Of a stretch of DNA of 64,000 nt, positions 48,014 through 56,691 are shown in pieces. The notes under the pieces are model-generated. The model ran no database searches, had not been told where the DNA came from, and worked only from the letters and a program-made list of their open reading frames with translations. Source of the DNA: Colwellia piezophila ATCC BAA-637 (lineage in GTDB: Bacteria; Pseudomonadota; Gammaproteobacteria; Enterobacterales; Alteromonadaceae); NCBI RefSeq assembly GCF_000378625.1, contig NZ_KB905174.1, positions 1-64,000 on the forward strand, given 5' to 3'. How positions within the stretch are numbered: the first letter of the stretch is position 1; every line of letters begins with the position of its first letter. The position numbers were made by a program, and so were the translations under genes.

Positions 48014-50080
48014 ATGAAATTAACAAAAGTCGCATTATGCTTAATCGCGGCCACTCAAATACCATCTGTATGGGCTGCCCAAGATGAAACCCAAGATAAT
48101 TACCTGTGTGGCAACCGCGTAGCGGGACAAGTAGACAGCTTTGGGCAGACACATTATGGCTGTGATGTCGCAGCCTTTGGTGATACAGGTTTCGTTGAAC
48201 AAAAATTATCCGAGCTTGTTTTTGATGACGCTCAAACAAGCCCGCAAGACTATGTTAGCGCCCTTTACCCGGTACTAAGAGACGCCGCTAGCTATTATAT
48301 CGAGCAAAGAAATGCAGTCGCTACAAGCGAAGAAATTGCAGCATGGCAAAATGCGGTACTGGCGTTGGCGCAACAGGCCTCTTTCTGGACCCATTACCGC
48401 CGGGGAATCGATGGCTTAATAAAAATGTCTCGCGGCGACAATGGCCACGGTCATGGTTTAATGCAAATTGATGACCGAGCCCATTTTGCAGATATCAAAG
48501 CGGGAAAGGGTTGGCATTTATTTGAAAATATTACCTTCGCTCTTGACGTTTATTACCCACACTGGTTAGCCGCGAATGATAATACCTGTGTTACTGACCT
48601 CGAAGATGAAACCGGTTTAGCAAAGGCGCAGTTTGCTTATGCAGCCTATAACGCTGGCGATGCTTTGCAAGGTTGTCGTTTCAGTGATGAGTCTACAAAC
48701 CAGTGGGCCGAGCTGGATGCCCAGTTTGCAGTTAAATACACCGAAAAAGTCTGGCTTGATCTTGTTGACGATGTAAATAGTGACGCCCCGGTCAATACCT
48801 CATGTTTCATGATGGGAGATGAAGGCTGTGTGGTTGTGGGTACTTTACCCGCGGCTAAGGCCGATCTTGGTAGCACCGGTCGTATTTTTGGTGAAACTTA
48901 CTATGGTTCACCGAACACAATTGCAGCCTGTCGTACCCTGCCTGATGATGAAAGTGTTAATGTGGAGTGGATCCGTACCACAACCAATGCCTGGGCCACC
49001 TTTAGTATTTTAAACCTGGTTGCCCGCCAGGGGGATTATGTTCAGGTTGCATTTGAATACAATTCGTTGACCAATATGTGCTGGACCAAAGAAGATTCCA
49101 TCACCTGGGATGGTTTTGAGCCACCTGCACCGGCAAACGATACCTTATTTGCCTATAAACAACTACAACTGTCAACCGGTGAAACCTGTTTACATAGCGA
49201 AGGCCAGTTTCATTGTGTGACTCAGGCTAAAGATGCACTTTGTTTAACCGAAACACTAAACCAGGTTGTTGATCCCATAACATTAGTGTTAGGCACCAGC
49301 CTGTCTGAGTCTCAAGAAAAGATCATATATGACAGACATCAATGTCTGCCGGTAGTGAGCAATTTATTCAGCGTTGGCGACTCCATAGAGCTAGTTCAGG
49401 ATATGGATGCATTTGCAAGTGTCGGTGGCAGTGTCGTAGGCAATTTGATATCTGGCAGCAAGTATCAGGTATTAGACATGGTTGCGGATACGAAATATGC
49501 CGAACACAGATATTATAAGGTTTTAATTTCTGAAGCTTATACCATAGCGGCCTATACCGAAGGGGAAGGTGAAACGGCTATTGAGCATGAAGCCGAATTT
49601 GTCCCTGGTGTTACCGGTTATGTTTATGCGGGCATGGCATCGGATTCCAGCGATTATGTCGCAGCAGCTAGCAATATTGCCAATGAAGCCTTAGTGATAT
49701 TACGTGCGGGTGACAATCTTAAGATTGATGTCGCAGATGGCGTGAAGATGCTGAGCGAAGTGGGTGGAACTGAGGTTCTGACCATACCTCAGGGTACAGT
49801 GCTTGAAGTCACCGAAGTCACCGTAATGGGTGATAACAATAAAGTGTATTACTCAATCCACCGTAAAGGTATTGACGGCCTACTTTATGCCGGATCTTTA
49901 GCCCCTGAGCTTAATCTGAACGCAGATTTTTCTGTCACAGCAGATGCTGTAACACTAGACAACACGACCGCAGTGCCAACACAAGATACCGAGCAACAAG
50001 TTGCCAGTGGCGGCTCCTTTGGGGTGATCAGTATAATGCTGGCAGGTCTGTTTGGTTTCAGACGTAAAAATAAACAATAA
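48014..50080 (+). CDS. Lysozyme/transglycosylase-like surface protein 1, Glu position replaced
   Basis: About 688 residues from ATG 48014 (GGAG 9 bp before). Signal peptide ends SVWAAQ. Then an SLT/lysozyme-like domain (about 20-250: ALAQQASFWTHYRRG, RGDNGHGHGLMQIDDRAHF, FAYAAYNAG), a Cys-paired middle, SH3-like pieces (SIELVQDMDAFASVGG and VLTIPQGTVLEVTEV), and a C-terminal GlyGly-CTERM-like anchor: GGSFG, a hydrophobic helix, then FRRKNKQ. Compared with the next gene, the Glu of SIETRW is Ala here (residue 122), so it may bind rather than cut. Starts 83 bp after the receptor. Confidence 0.72.
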   Translation: MKLTKVALCLIAATQIPSVWAAQDETQDNYLCGNRVAGQVDSFGQTHYGCDVAAFGDTGFVEQKLSELVFDDAQTSPQDYVSALYPVLRDAASYYIEQRNAVATSEEIAAWQNAVLALAQQASFWTHYRRGIDGLIKMSRGDNGHGHGLMQIDDRAHFADIKAGKGWHLFENITFALDVYYPHWLAANDNTCVTDLEDETGLAKAQFAYAAYNAGDALQGCRFSDESTNQWAELDAQFAVKYTEKVWLDLVDDVNSDAPVNTSCFMMGDEGCVVVGTLPAAKADLGSTGRIFGETYYGSPNTIAACRTLPDDESVNVEWIRTTTNAWATFSILNLVARQGDYVQVAFEYNSLTNMCWTKEDSITWDGFEPPAPANDTLFAYKQLQLSTGETCLHSEGQFHCVTQAKDALCLTETLNQVVDPITLVLGTSLSESQEKIIYDRHQCLPVVSNLFSVGDSIELVQDMDAFASVGGSVVGNLISGSKYQVLDMVADTKYAEHRYYKVLISEAYTIAAYTEGEGETAIEHEAEFVPGVTGYVYAGMASDSSDYVAAASNIANEALVILRAGDNLKIDVADGVKMLSEVGGTEVLTIPQGTVLEVTEVTVMGDNNKVYYSIHRKGIDGLLYAGSLAPELNLNADFSVTADAVTLDNTTAVPTQDTEQQVASGGSFGVISIMLAGLFGFRRKNKQ

Positions 50081-50152
50081 CAGTAAATTAATTTAACTAT
50101 GGCGTTATAAAGTTAAATACCGGTTAACGCATATTTTTATTTTGGGAACAAT

Positions 50153-52936
50153 ATGAAAAATTTACATAAATCGCTAGCAGTTTTGCTAGTGTTACAGGCA
50201 GGTTTTGCCTTAGCTGTTGAAAATACAGAAGATTATTATAATTGTGAGAATAAAGTAACCGGCACTAACTGGGACTATGGTACCGTTCCTTCCTGGTGTG
50301 ATGCCGCGTCTTTCGGTGATTCCGCGAAAATAAAAGCAGACTTTGCTGATATCACCTTTGATGCAAATGAAGATGAAGCATCGGAACGTGACCGCTATAT
50401 GTCTGCGATGTATCCGGTGATCCGAGATGCAGCCGAGCATTACTTTGATACCCGTCAACCGGATGCTTCTATTACAGAAAAGGCAGCCTGGGTCCATGCG
50501 GTAATGGCAACCGCCAGCATAGAAACCAGGTGGAGCCAATACCGGGATGCCCTGGACGGCAAGATCAAGATGATACGTGGTGACTTAGGTCACGGCCACG
50601 GCATGATGCAGATAGATGATCGATGGCACTTTACCGCGATAGAAGAAGGCAAGGGCGTTGAGATATTCGATAATATTTCTTATGCCCTGGATATTTTCCA
50701 TAATGGTTGGAAATATAGCGCGGCACAAAGCTGTGTAACGGATGTAAGTGACTGGGAAGCTCGTGCCCGCTCTGCTTACTCTGCGTATAACGGCGGCCCG
50801 AGTGACTGGTGTCGTTGGCAGGATTCGCCTATCACCCAAGATACCAACTATATTGCCCATTACAGCGGTAAACAGTGGGAAGATTTTGTTGACGATAAAA
50901 ATGCGGTTGCTACCATAGATGCCACTTGTTATATGGATGAAGGCGCATCATGTTCGGTAAGTGAAGCACCTGCGCCATTATCTAAAATCAATATTGGTCA
51001 GTTTACCTCGGGTAGTGTATTTGCATTATTGGATGAAATAGACGGTACTCGTTTAGAATATGTTCGTGGGCCGGAAAATGCCTGGGAGCAGGCAACTCGA
51101 TTCCTGGAACTTGAGCGTGATGGTGACTGGGTTAAAGTTGAATTAATGAAATACAACGATGCCACGGAAACACCACTTGTTGGTTGGATGCTAGATGCTG
51201 GTACCGTCACCTGGACCGAATTTCCTGCCCTAGGGACATTAGCAAGCGATTTTCCTGCAACCATCTTAGAGTTACGTGATGAAATAGACGGTGCCGCCTT
51301 GGGCCAGTATGTTCGCAGTGCCACCAATGCATGGAACCCTGCCGACCGCGTTGTCTTGCTTGAGCGCAGTGGTGACTGGGTTAAAATCGAAATATTACGT
51401 TATTTAGATGTAGACGAAACGGCAAATGTTGGCTGGGTACTGGATTCGGGAAATTTTGACTGGATAAGTACCGAACAGGTATTAGATCAACAGGTGGGCC
51501 AGTTTGCAAGCGGTAGTGTATTTTCGTTGCTTGATGAAATCGACGGTACCCGTCTTGAATATATCCGTGGTCCAGATAATGCGTGGGAGCAAGCTGCTCG
51601 TATGTTACTTCTAGAGCGCGATGGTGACTGGGTTAATGTTGAGTTAATGAAGTATAACGATGCCACCGAACAGCCATTAATAGGTTGGGTATTTGATGCC
51701 GGTGCTATCGAATGGATCGATGCCAAGGCAGTAGGTGCTTTAAAACAAGACTTTGCAGCAACTATTTTAGAATTAAAAGATGCCATAGATGGCAGCGGTA
51801 TGGCCCAGTATATCCGTAGTTACTCTAATGCATGGAATCCTGCAGACAGAGTCATGCTGCTTGAGCGCGACAGCGGCTGGATCAAGGTTGAAATCTTACG
51901 TTACTTAGATGTTGACGAAACACCTAACATCGGTTGGGTACTTGAAGCCGATAACTTTGAATGGTTTGGTGGTATCGCTAAAGAAGAAGGCCCTACGCTT
52001 TCCGAAATTTGGGAAAATCTATACCTTACCTTACCTACTGGGGAAACTTGTATCCATGAAGCGGGCACCTTCCATTGCGTTGCACAGTGGACAGATGCCG
52101 TTTGTTTAAATGCGATGCTTAACCGTGAAACAGACATTATGCCAGTTGCCGTTGAAGCCGAAAATGTCGAAGGGCGTACCATAATGCTTCATGACCGTCA
52201 TGAATGTTTAGCTCTGGTACCTTCAGCATTTAAAGTAGGCGATGTAATACAAACAATCGGAAGCCTTACATTATACGACACAGTTGAAGCCGTGATAGCC
52301 GCGACTCATGCAGATTTTGTTACGGCAAGCAGGGTCATACAAACTCAAGCAGACGGTGTTTACCAGATATTAGATGTTGTGGTACAAGACCAATTTATTT
52401 TTGAGAGTTATTACAAGATATTTGTCGAAGATAAAATTGGTTATATCTATGGAGGTAGCTTAGAAGAATATACGCTGGTTGAGGTTGATCATGAGATGCT
52501 GGCGCAAGACAATATTCTTGTACCACAGGCAGGTGATACCATAGTGATCAACCAGGTGGATGGCGTTGTACTACGTGATGACACTCATGTAAGCGGGAAA
52601 GCGCAAGCCGTTATCCCTCAAGGGAAAGAGGTAATGGTAGAAGAAACCATTATTATTGGTGAGTCTGGCCGGGTATACTACAAGGTCGATTATCAAAATG
52701 TATTAGGTTTCATTTATGGTGGTTTAATTTCACCAGAGATTACCTTAAGCGAATGGGCATCTTTTACTGTACCAACTCCGGTAGAGGCTCCGGTTGTGAC
52801 GGTTCCTAATGCCGGTAATGATGAGGTTGAAGTACGTCCTTTGGCCGAAGGTGGTAGTATCTGGGCATTGATCCTGTTTGGTTTATTATTACCATTCAGA
52901 TCACGTGTTCAGCGTAGATATAAAAATTTAAAATAA
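50153..52936 (+). CDS. Lysozyme/transglycosylase-like surface protein 2 with four SH3-like repeats
   Basis: The 927 residues have a signal peptide (about 1-21), a lysozyme-like domain (about 30-260) with the candidate catalytic Glu124 in ASIETRWSQYRD and RGDLGHGHGMMQIDDRWHF, and AYSAYNGGPSDW, resembling SLT enzymes (GLMQI/AYN motifs). Four SH3-like modules follow (about 281-610), as an A-B-A-B duplication of 167 residues. The C-terminal part repeats the architecture of protein 1. A GlyGly-CTERM-like end (GGSIWALILFGLLL then RSRVQRR) suggests type II secretion and surface anchoring. It is a paralogue of the preceding gene, 72 bp apart. Confidence 0.75.
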   Translation: MKNLHKSLAVLLVLQAGFALAVENTEDYYNCENKVTGTNWDYGTVPSWCDAASFGDSAKIKADFADITFDANEDEASERDRYMSAMYPVIRDAAEHYFDTRQPDASITEKAAWVHAVMATASIETRWSQYRDALDGKIKMIRGDLGHGHGMMQIDDRWHFTAIEEGKGVEIFDNISYALDIFHNGWKYSAAQSCVTDVSDWEARARSAYSAYNGGPSDWCRWQDSPITQDTNYIAHYSGKQWEDFVDDKNAVATIDATCYMDEGASCSVSEAPAPLSKINIGQFTSGSVFALLDEIDGTRLEYVRGPENAWEQATRFLELERDGDWVKVELMKYNDATETPLVGWMLDAGTVTWTEFPALGTLASDFPATILELRDEIDGAALGQYVRSATNAWNPADRVVLLERSGDWVKIEILRYLDVDETANVGWVLDSGNFDWISTEQVLDQQVGQFASGSVFSLLDEIDGTRLEYIRGPDNAWEQAARMLLLERDGDWVNVELMKYNDATEQPLIGWVFDAGAIEWIDAKAVGALKQDFAATILELKDAIDGSGMAQYIRSYSNAWNPADRVMLLERDSGWIKVEILRYLDVDETPNIGWVLEADNFEWFGGIAKEEGPTLSEIWENLYLTLPTGETCIHEAGTFHCVAQWTDAVCLNAMLNRETDIMPVAVEAENVEGRTIMLHDRHECLALVPSAFKVGDVIQTIGSLTLYDTVEAVIAATHADFVTASRVIQTQADGVYQILDVVVQDQFIFESYYKIFVEDKIGYIYGGSLEEYTLVEVDHEMLAQDNILVPQAGDTIVINQVDGVVLRDDTHVSGKAQAVIPQGKEVMVEETIIIGESGRVYYKVDYQNVLGFIYGGLISPEITLSEWASFTVPTPVEAPVVTVPNAGNDEVEVRPLAEGGSIWALILFGLLLPFRSRVQRRYKNLK
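50993..51970 (+). repeat. Tandem duplication of 501 bp inside the lysozyme-like gene 2
   Basis: 50993-51493 and 51494-51970 encode the same pair of SH3-like modules (each pair starting GQF.SGSVF.LLDEIDGTRLEY and ending DVDET..). The two copies are very alike in protein and visibly so in DNA, pointing to a recent unequal-crossover type duplication. Confidence 0.85.
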
Positions 52937-52943
52937 TGTTACC

Positions 52944-52974
52944 AAAACGGCACTTTATGTGCCGTTTTGTTTTA
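52944..52974 (+). terminator. Terminator after lysozyme-like gene 2
   Basis: Stem AAAACGGCAC / GTGCCGTTTT, 5-nt loop, then GTTTT. It lies 8 bp past the stop. Confidence 0.85.
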
Positions 52975-53003
52975 ACGTTGGAATTAATACACGAACAGAG
53001 ATA

Positions 53004-53858
53004 ATGAGTATGAAAAATAAATTAGTCATAGCTGCCGGTGTGGTTAGTGTTTTAACCTATGGTTATTTCCAGGTTGCATCGGAATTAGGCCCAAAAGAGC
53101 TAGATGCTGAGCAAACTCTCAATCAGGTTGAGGAAGTGCAAGACAAAGTTTTAACCTCTTCTGTGAGTAATAAAAAACAAGGTATAAACCCTTTTTCCGT
53201 AATTAAAGACCCCGATCAGCCCCAAAATTTAGTTAGTGGGCAGCCAGATCTGGAAACTGATAACACTGAACTTGAACTTGAACTTGAACAGGTCGAAGTT
53301 GAATTATTGTCATTACTTAATTGTCGCGAAACCTATTCATGCCCACAAGATGATTCAGATCCAAGAGCAAGCGCCCATTTATTAGGCCAGAAAATTTCAC
53401 AAGGCATAAATAAGTTAGCTGATTTATACAAAAGTAATGGGGTTAACGATACTGAAGCTGCCAAAATTACCCGGAAATTTATACCCAATGGCAATGGTTA
53501 TGTACAGGAAGCCGTAATTGAATTTATGGCTATGCAGCCCCCTAATGAAGAAAATGCCTTAATATTAATTGATGCCCTGGCTAATGGCTATGATCCTAAA
53601 ATCATGACACAAGGGATGAAAGAATTAGGCCGTTATCCGCAATTAAATAATGAAATGGATACCATGTTTACTGATATTCTGAAACATGGGCCTTTTAATG
53701 TATCAAAAGAACTGGCCAGGCAAATAAAAACCTTCATTAATGCCGATAACCTAGCTCATTACCAAGAAGTATCCAAGACTTTACCGTCAAATAGTGCCAA
53801 GGCCCGCTATCTCAGATCTGCGATTGTTGAAGCCCAAATGCGCGTAACCAAGGGCTAA
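53004..53858 (+). CDS. Unknown periplasmic alpha-helical protein
   Basis: About 285 residues from ATG 53004 (53010 also possible; a longer frame from 52959 would start inside the terminator and is rejected). It starts with a hydrophobic leader (LVIAAGVVSVLTYGYFQVA), a low-complexity acidic linker with a Glu/Leu repeat (TELELELEQVEVELL), a Cys pair (NCRETYSCPQDD), then a helical domain with HEAT-like repeats (AVIEFMAMQPPNEENALILIDALANG). No family is recognised. It lies after the lysozyme-like pair and before the DigH-like gene, so a role in the same process is plausible. Confidence 0.7.
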   Translation: MSMKNKLVIAAGVVSVLTYGYFQVASELGPKELDAEQTLNQVEEVQDKVLTSSVSNKKQGINPFSVIKDPDQPQNLVSGQPDLETDNTELELELEQVEVELLSLLNCRETYSCPQDDSDPRASAHLLGQKISQGINKLADLYKSNGVNDTEAAKITRKFIPNGNGYVQEAVIEFMAMQPPNEENALILIDALANGYDPKIMTQGMKELGRYPQLNNEMDTMFTDILKHGPFNVSKELARQIKTFINADNLAHYQEVSKTLPSNSAKARYLRSAIVEAQMRVTKG

Positions 53859-53963
53859 GTAAGGAATATGCTATTAAGTCAAAAGCCTTGCTCGTGGTTC
53901 TTGGCTTGTTTCAGGCAGCATTGTTGTGTATCCCCAGCGTTTTTGTAGAAAATTATGTTGGCG

Positions 53964-54003
53964 AAAGTGACGGTAAGGTTTACCTTATAGTCACTTTTTA
54001 TAT
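53964..54003 (+). terminator. Hairpin with T-run after the unknown gene
   Basis: Outer stem AAAGTGAC / GTCACTTT with inner GGTAA / TTACC, then TTTTATATA. The stem lies within an ATG-less open frame (see findings). Confidence 0.55.
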
Positions 54004-54095
54004 ATAAAATCAGTAAAGTGTTGATTATCTGGTTCGTTGCTGGGTATTAATATTTTAATACAAGAACTTACCAAATAAAGATCACCTCTAAACAG

Positions 54096-55676
54096 ATGCC
54101 ATTTATGAATTTATATCTTAAATTAAGGGAATTTAAATCTTTCTCTGCTTTGCCGAAAATATTATTTTTATTTATCTGGATATTATCACTTGCCGGTTGC
54201 AGTTCAATCAGCAAAAAGCCGAACCCTCTATACAAAACAATTCACCGAGAACATGTTCAGCGTGAATTTCGCGCCGTTTGGGTTGCAACGGTTGCAAATA
54301 TAAACTGGCCAAGTGAGCCTGGTTTAGATGTTGCTGAACAAAAACGTCAGGTAATTTTACTTTTAGACTTAGTTGAAAAAAATAATTTAAATGCGGTGAT
54401 TTTTCAGGTGCGTCCTCAAGCGGATGCCTTGTACCAGAGTCATTTAGAGCCCTGGTCATACTATTTAACTGGGGTCCAGGGGAAAGCGCCCGAGCCATTT
54501 TATGATCCGTTACAGTTTTGGCTTGAACAAGCCCATCAAAGAGGCATAGAGTTACATGCCTGGATTAACCCTTATCGGGCCCATCATATTGCCGGCGGTG
54601 AGCTGAGCGAACTATCAATAGTAAACACTAAACCGGATTTAATCGTGCCACTAAAAAATGGTTATTACTGGATGGATCCAACGCATCCTAAAACGATAGA
54701 ACATTCTTTAGCCGTCGTTATGGACATAGTGCGTAATTATGATATAGATGGTATTCATTTAGATGATTATTTTTATCCCTACCCATCCTATAACCAAGGT
54801 GAGCAATTTCCAGACGCAAAACGTTACCTTGAATATACTGAAAAGGGTGGTGAACTCACTCGTGATGACTGGCGGCGAGATGCAGTGAATGACTTTGTAA
54901 AACGTTTGTATGGTTCAATAAAAAAAGAGAAGCGTCACGTTAAATTAGGCATTAGTCCATTTGGTATTTGGCGACCCAATCAGCCTGAAACAATTCGTGG
55001 GTTAGATCAATATGATCAGCTCTACGCAGATGCTAAATTGTGGTTGAATGAAGGCTGGTTAGATTATTTTACACCTCAACTTTACTGGAAAATTAACCAA
55101 TACTCACAAAGCTATCCATTATTACTTAATTGGTGGCAACAAGAAAACACTAAAAATCGTCATTTATGGCCAGGGATGAGCACCTACCAGACTTCGGACA
55201 GCGCTGGTATTGATGAGATTATTAATCAAATCATGATAGGCAGAGGTATGCTAATGGATAAGCCAGGGATGGTTTTTTGGAGCATTGACGCCTTACAAAA
55301 AAATTTAGATTTCAATGATGCATTACGTTTAGGTGCCTTCCAGCATAAAGCTTTGATCCCAGCATCCCCTTGGCTAGATTTGGAACCACCTGAAATGCCA
55401 AAAGTTGTTATCAGGCCAACCAAAGACTTTGTTGCCTTAAATTGGTTCCCTTTAGATACCGAAGATGTATTTAATTGGCTGGTTTATTATAAATATGATG
55501 ATGTTTGGCAGTATAAAATTTTACCTGAAAATCGGCGTTCATTAGAACTTCCCGCTTTTAACGCTGGTGTTGCTTTGGTCGAAATCGCCGTGATTGCGGT
55601 AGATAGAAACGGTAATGAAAGTAAGCGAGTAAACAGGGTGCTTGGTGCAAGAGATATTCAAGCGGCTCTTCAATAG
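54096..55676 (+). CDS. GHL10/DUF187 glycosyl hydrolase lipoprotein, DigH-like
   Basis: A 526-residue lipoprotein (lipobox LSLAGCSS, Cys35). The hydrolase domain is of the COG1649 type: REFRAVWVATVANINWPSE, VIFQVRPQADALYQS, GIELHAWINPYRAH, the acidic active-site strand YDIDGIHLDDYFYPYP, and LGISPFGIWRP. E. coli DigH (YddW) of this family cuts denuded peptidoglycan glycan strands during division. The C-terminal Fn3-like domain starts near 430. Placed after lysozyme-like genes and the receptor, it probably makes shorter sugars for NagZ/NamZ. An ATG at 54105 could be the start. Confidence 0.85.
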   Translation: MPFMNLYLKLREFKSFSALPKILFLFIWILSLAGCSSISKKPNPLYKTIHREHVQREFRAVWVATVANINWPSEPGLDVAEQKRQVILLLDLVEKNNLNAVIFQVRPQADALYQSHLEPWSYYLTGVQGKAPEPFYDPLQFWLEQAHQRGIELHAWINPYRAHHIAGGELSELSIVNTKPDLIVPLKNGYYWMDPTHPKTIEHSLAVVMDIVRNYDIDGIHLDDYFYPYPSYNQGEQFPDAKRYLEYTEKGGELTRDDWRRDAVNDFVKRLYGSIKKEKRHVKLGISPFGIWRPNQPETIRGLDQYDQLYADAKLWLNEGWLDYFTPQLYWKINQYSQSYPLLLNWWQQENTKNRHLWPGMSTYQTSDSAGIDEIINQIMIGRGMLMDKPGMVFWSIDALQKNLDFNDALRLGAFQHKALIPASPWLDLEPPEMPKVVIRPTKDFVALNWFPLDTEDVFNWLVYYKYDDVWQYKILPENRRSLELPAFNAGVALVEIAVIAVDRNGNESKRVNRVLGARDIQAALQ

Positions 55677-55691
55677 CAGAGACTAAGATCC

Positions 55692-55886
55692 TCAACTATG
55701 CCATGGTTGAAAATGGGCCGGGCTTAAACACCTGCTTAAGATCGGCAGAAAAACGATGGAACCAAATCGCTAACTCGCGCGCTAGCCTTAAGCCGTCTAA
55801 AGCTTCTTTGTGCTTAGTTATTTGATTCTTATTAATTAGTAACCTATCCAGTAACCACTTGGAGAGGGTGAGACTTATGAATAGGG
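55692..55886 (-). pseudogene. C-terminal scrap of an unidentified gene (related to 29835-29943)
   Basis: A start-less minus-strand frame reads SLTLSKWLLDRLLINKN, then ALDGLRLARELAIWFHRFLP and a short end before TGA. It shares its first part with the scrap at 29.9 kb. It looks like the tail of a transposase or recombinase, but I do not recognise it. Confidence 0.4.
55832..55878 (+). repeat. 47-bp direct repeat, right copy
   Basis: 44 of 47 positions equal 29872-29918, same orientation. It marks the right edge of the peptidoglycan region and the left edge of the defence island. Confidence 0.75.
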
Positions 55887-55917
55887 TTTAAATATCTAAA
55901 GCGTACTATCACATAAC

Positions 55918-56691
55918 TCAAACAGTACTATCGCATAACTTGTTTAGTAAGTTTTTTACTCGTGGTTTTGAGTTTTTTATTTTTAACGCTTCATTAAGTG
56001 CTTTGGTGATTATTACCATCGAAGCATGTAATGCTTCGGTAACTGCTAGCTCTATTTCTGTTTTTTCTGGTTCATCAAATGAACACAGCCCTTCACCTAA
56101 TTGCGATAGTTGGTGCATTTTTTGTACTTCCTCTACAGACATAGGAAAGCGGTTTCTTCTCCTTGCTCCGCTTGCAAAATAGTGCACCATTTCTGATAGG
56201 GGAGCTATATCAGATAAATGAATAGAATCAACATTACGTATAGATATTACTTTTATATTTAAAGAGCTACTTTCAATGCTATTTATTGCAGCTAACACCG
56301 CAGATTCAAGTGATGGAGATTCGCGTATAAATGTTATGTCTACTTGTCTTAGGAAACTCGATAATACGCCATCACCGCACCCAGCCTTAAATAGCCAGTC
56401 TTCTAAGTTTGGGGTGTGTATATTTATACCTGATAACCTCAGGGTAAAGCGATAATTTTTCATAACTACTTTCGTAATATAGTTTAATTTATTATGTTCA
56501 GTCTTCATCGGAGTAGCATTGGGTTTTATTTCTTGCCGTTCTTCTTTTAGTCGTTTAATCCATTTTTTAAGGGTACTGATGGCGCATCCCGTTTTTTTTG
56601 CCGCATCTTTCTGTGTAAATCCGTCATCAACCACTAATTTTGCTGCTCTCAATTTTGATTTAGTAGTATATTTTTTTCTGGGTATTGTCAT
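55918..56691 (-). CDS. Transposase-type HTH fused to an unknown GCGDG domain, possible regulator
   Basis: 257 residues from ATG 56691 (AGGTGA six bases before). The first ~60 form a helix-turn-helix like IS3 OrfA/HTH_Tnp_1 (TKSKLRAAKLVVDDGFTQKDAAKKTGCAISTLKKWIKRLKEE). The rest, from about 80, has YRFTLRLSGINIHTPNLEDWLFKAGCGDG then FIRESPSLESAVLAAINSIE. This second part resembles a small domain (an 'EAGCDDA..REA.S..EAI' pattern) seen in DNA-binding proteins of several bacteria. No catalytic residues of a transposase follow, so it is more likely a regulator. It is on the same strand as the hsd operon, about 670 bp downstream of the HNH gene. Confidence 0.6.
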   Translation of the reverse strand: MTIPRKKYTTKSKLRAAKLVVDDGFTQKDAAKKTGCAISTLKKWIKRLKEERQEIKPNATPMKTEHNKLNYITKVVMKNYRFTLRLSGINIHTPNLEDWLFKAGCGDGVLSSFLRQVDITFIRESPSLESAVLAAINSIESSSLNIKVISIRNVDSIHLSDIAPLSEMVHYFASGARRRNRFPMSVEEVQKMHQLSQLGEGLCSFDEPEKTEIELAVTEALHASMVIITKALNEALKIKNSKPRVKNLLNKLCDSTV

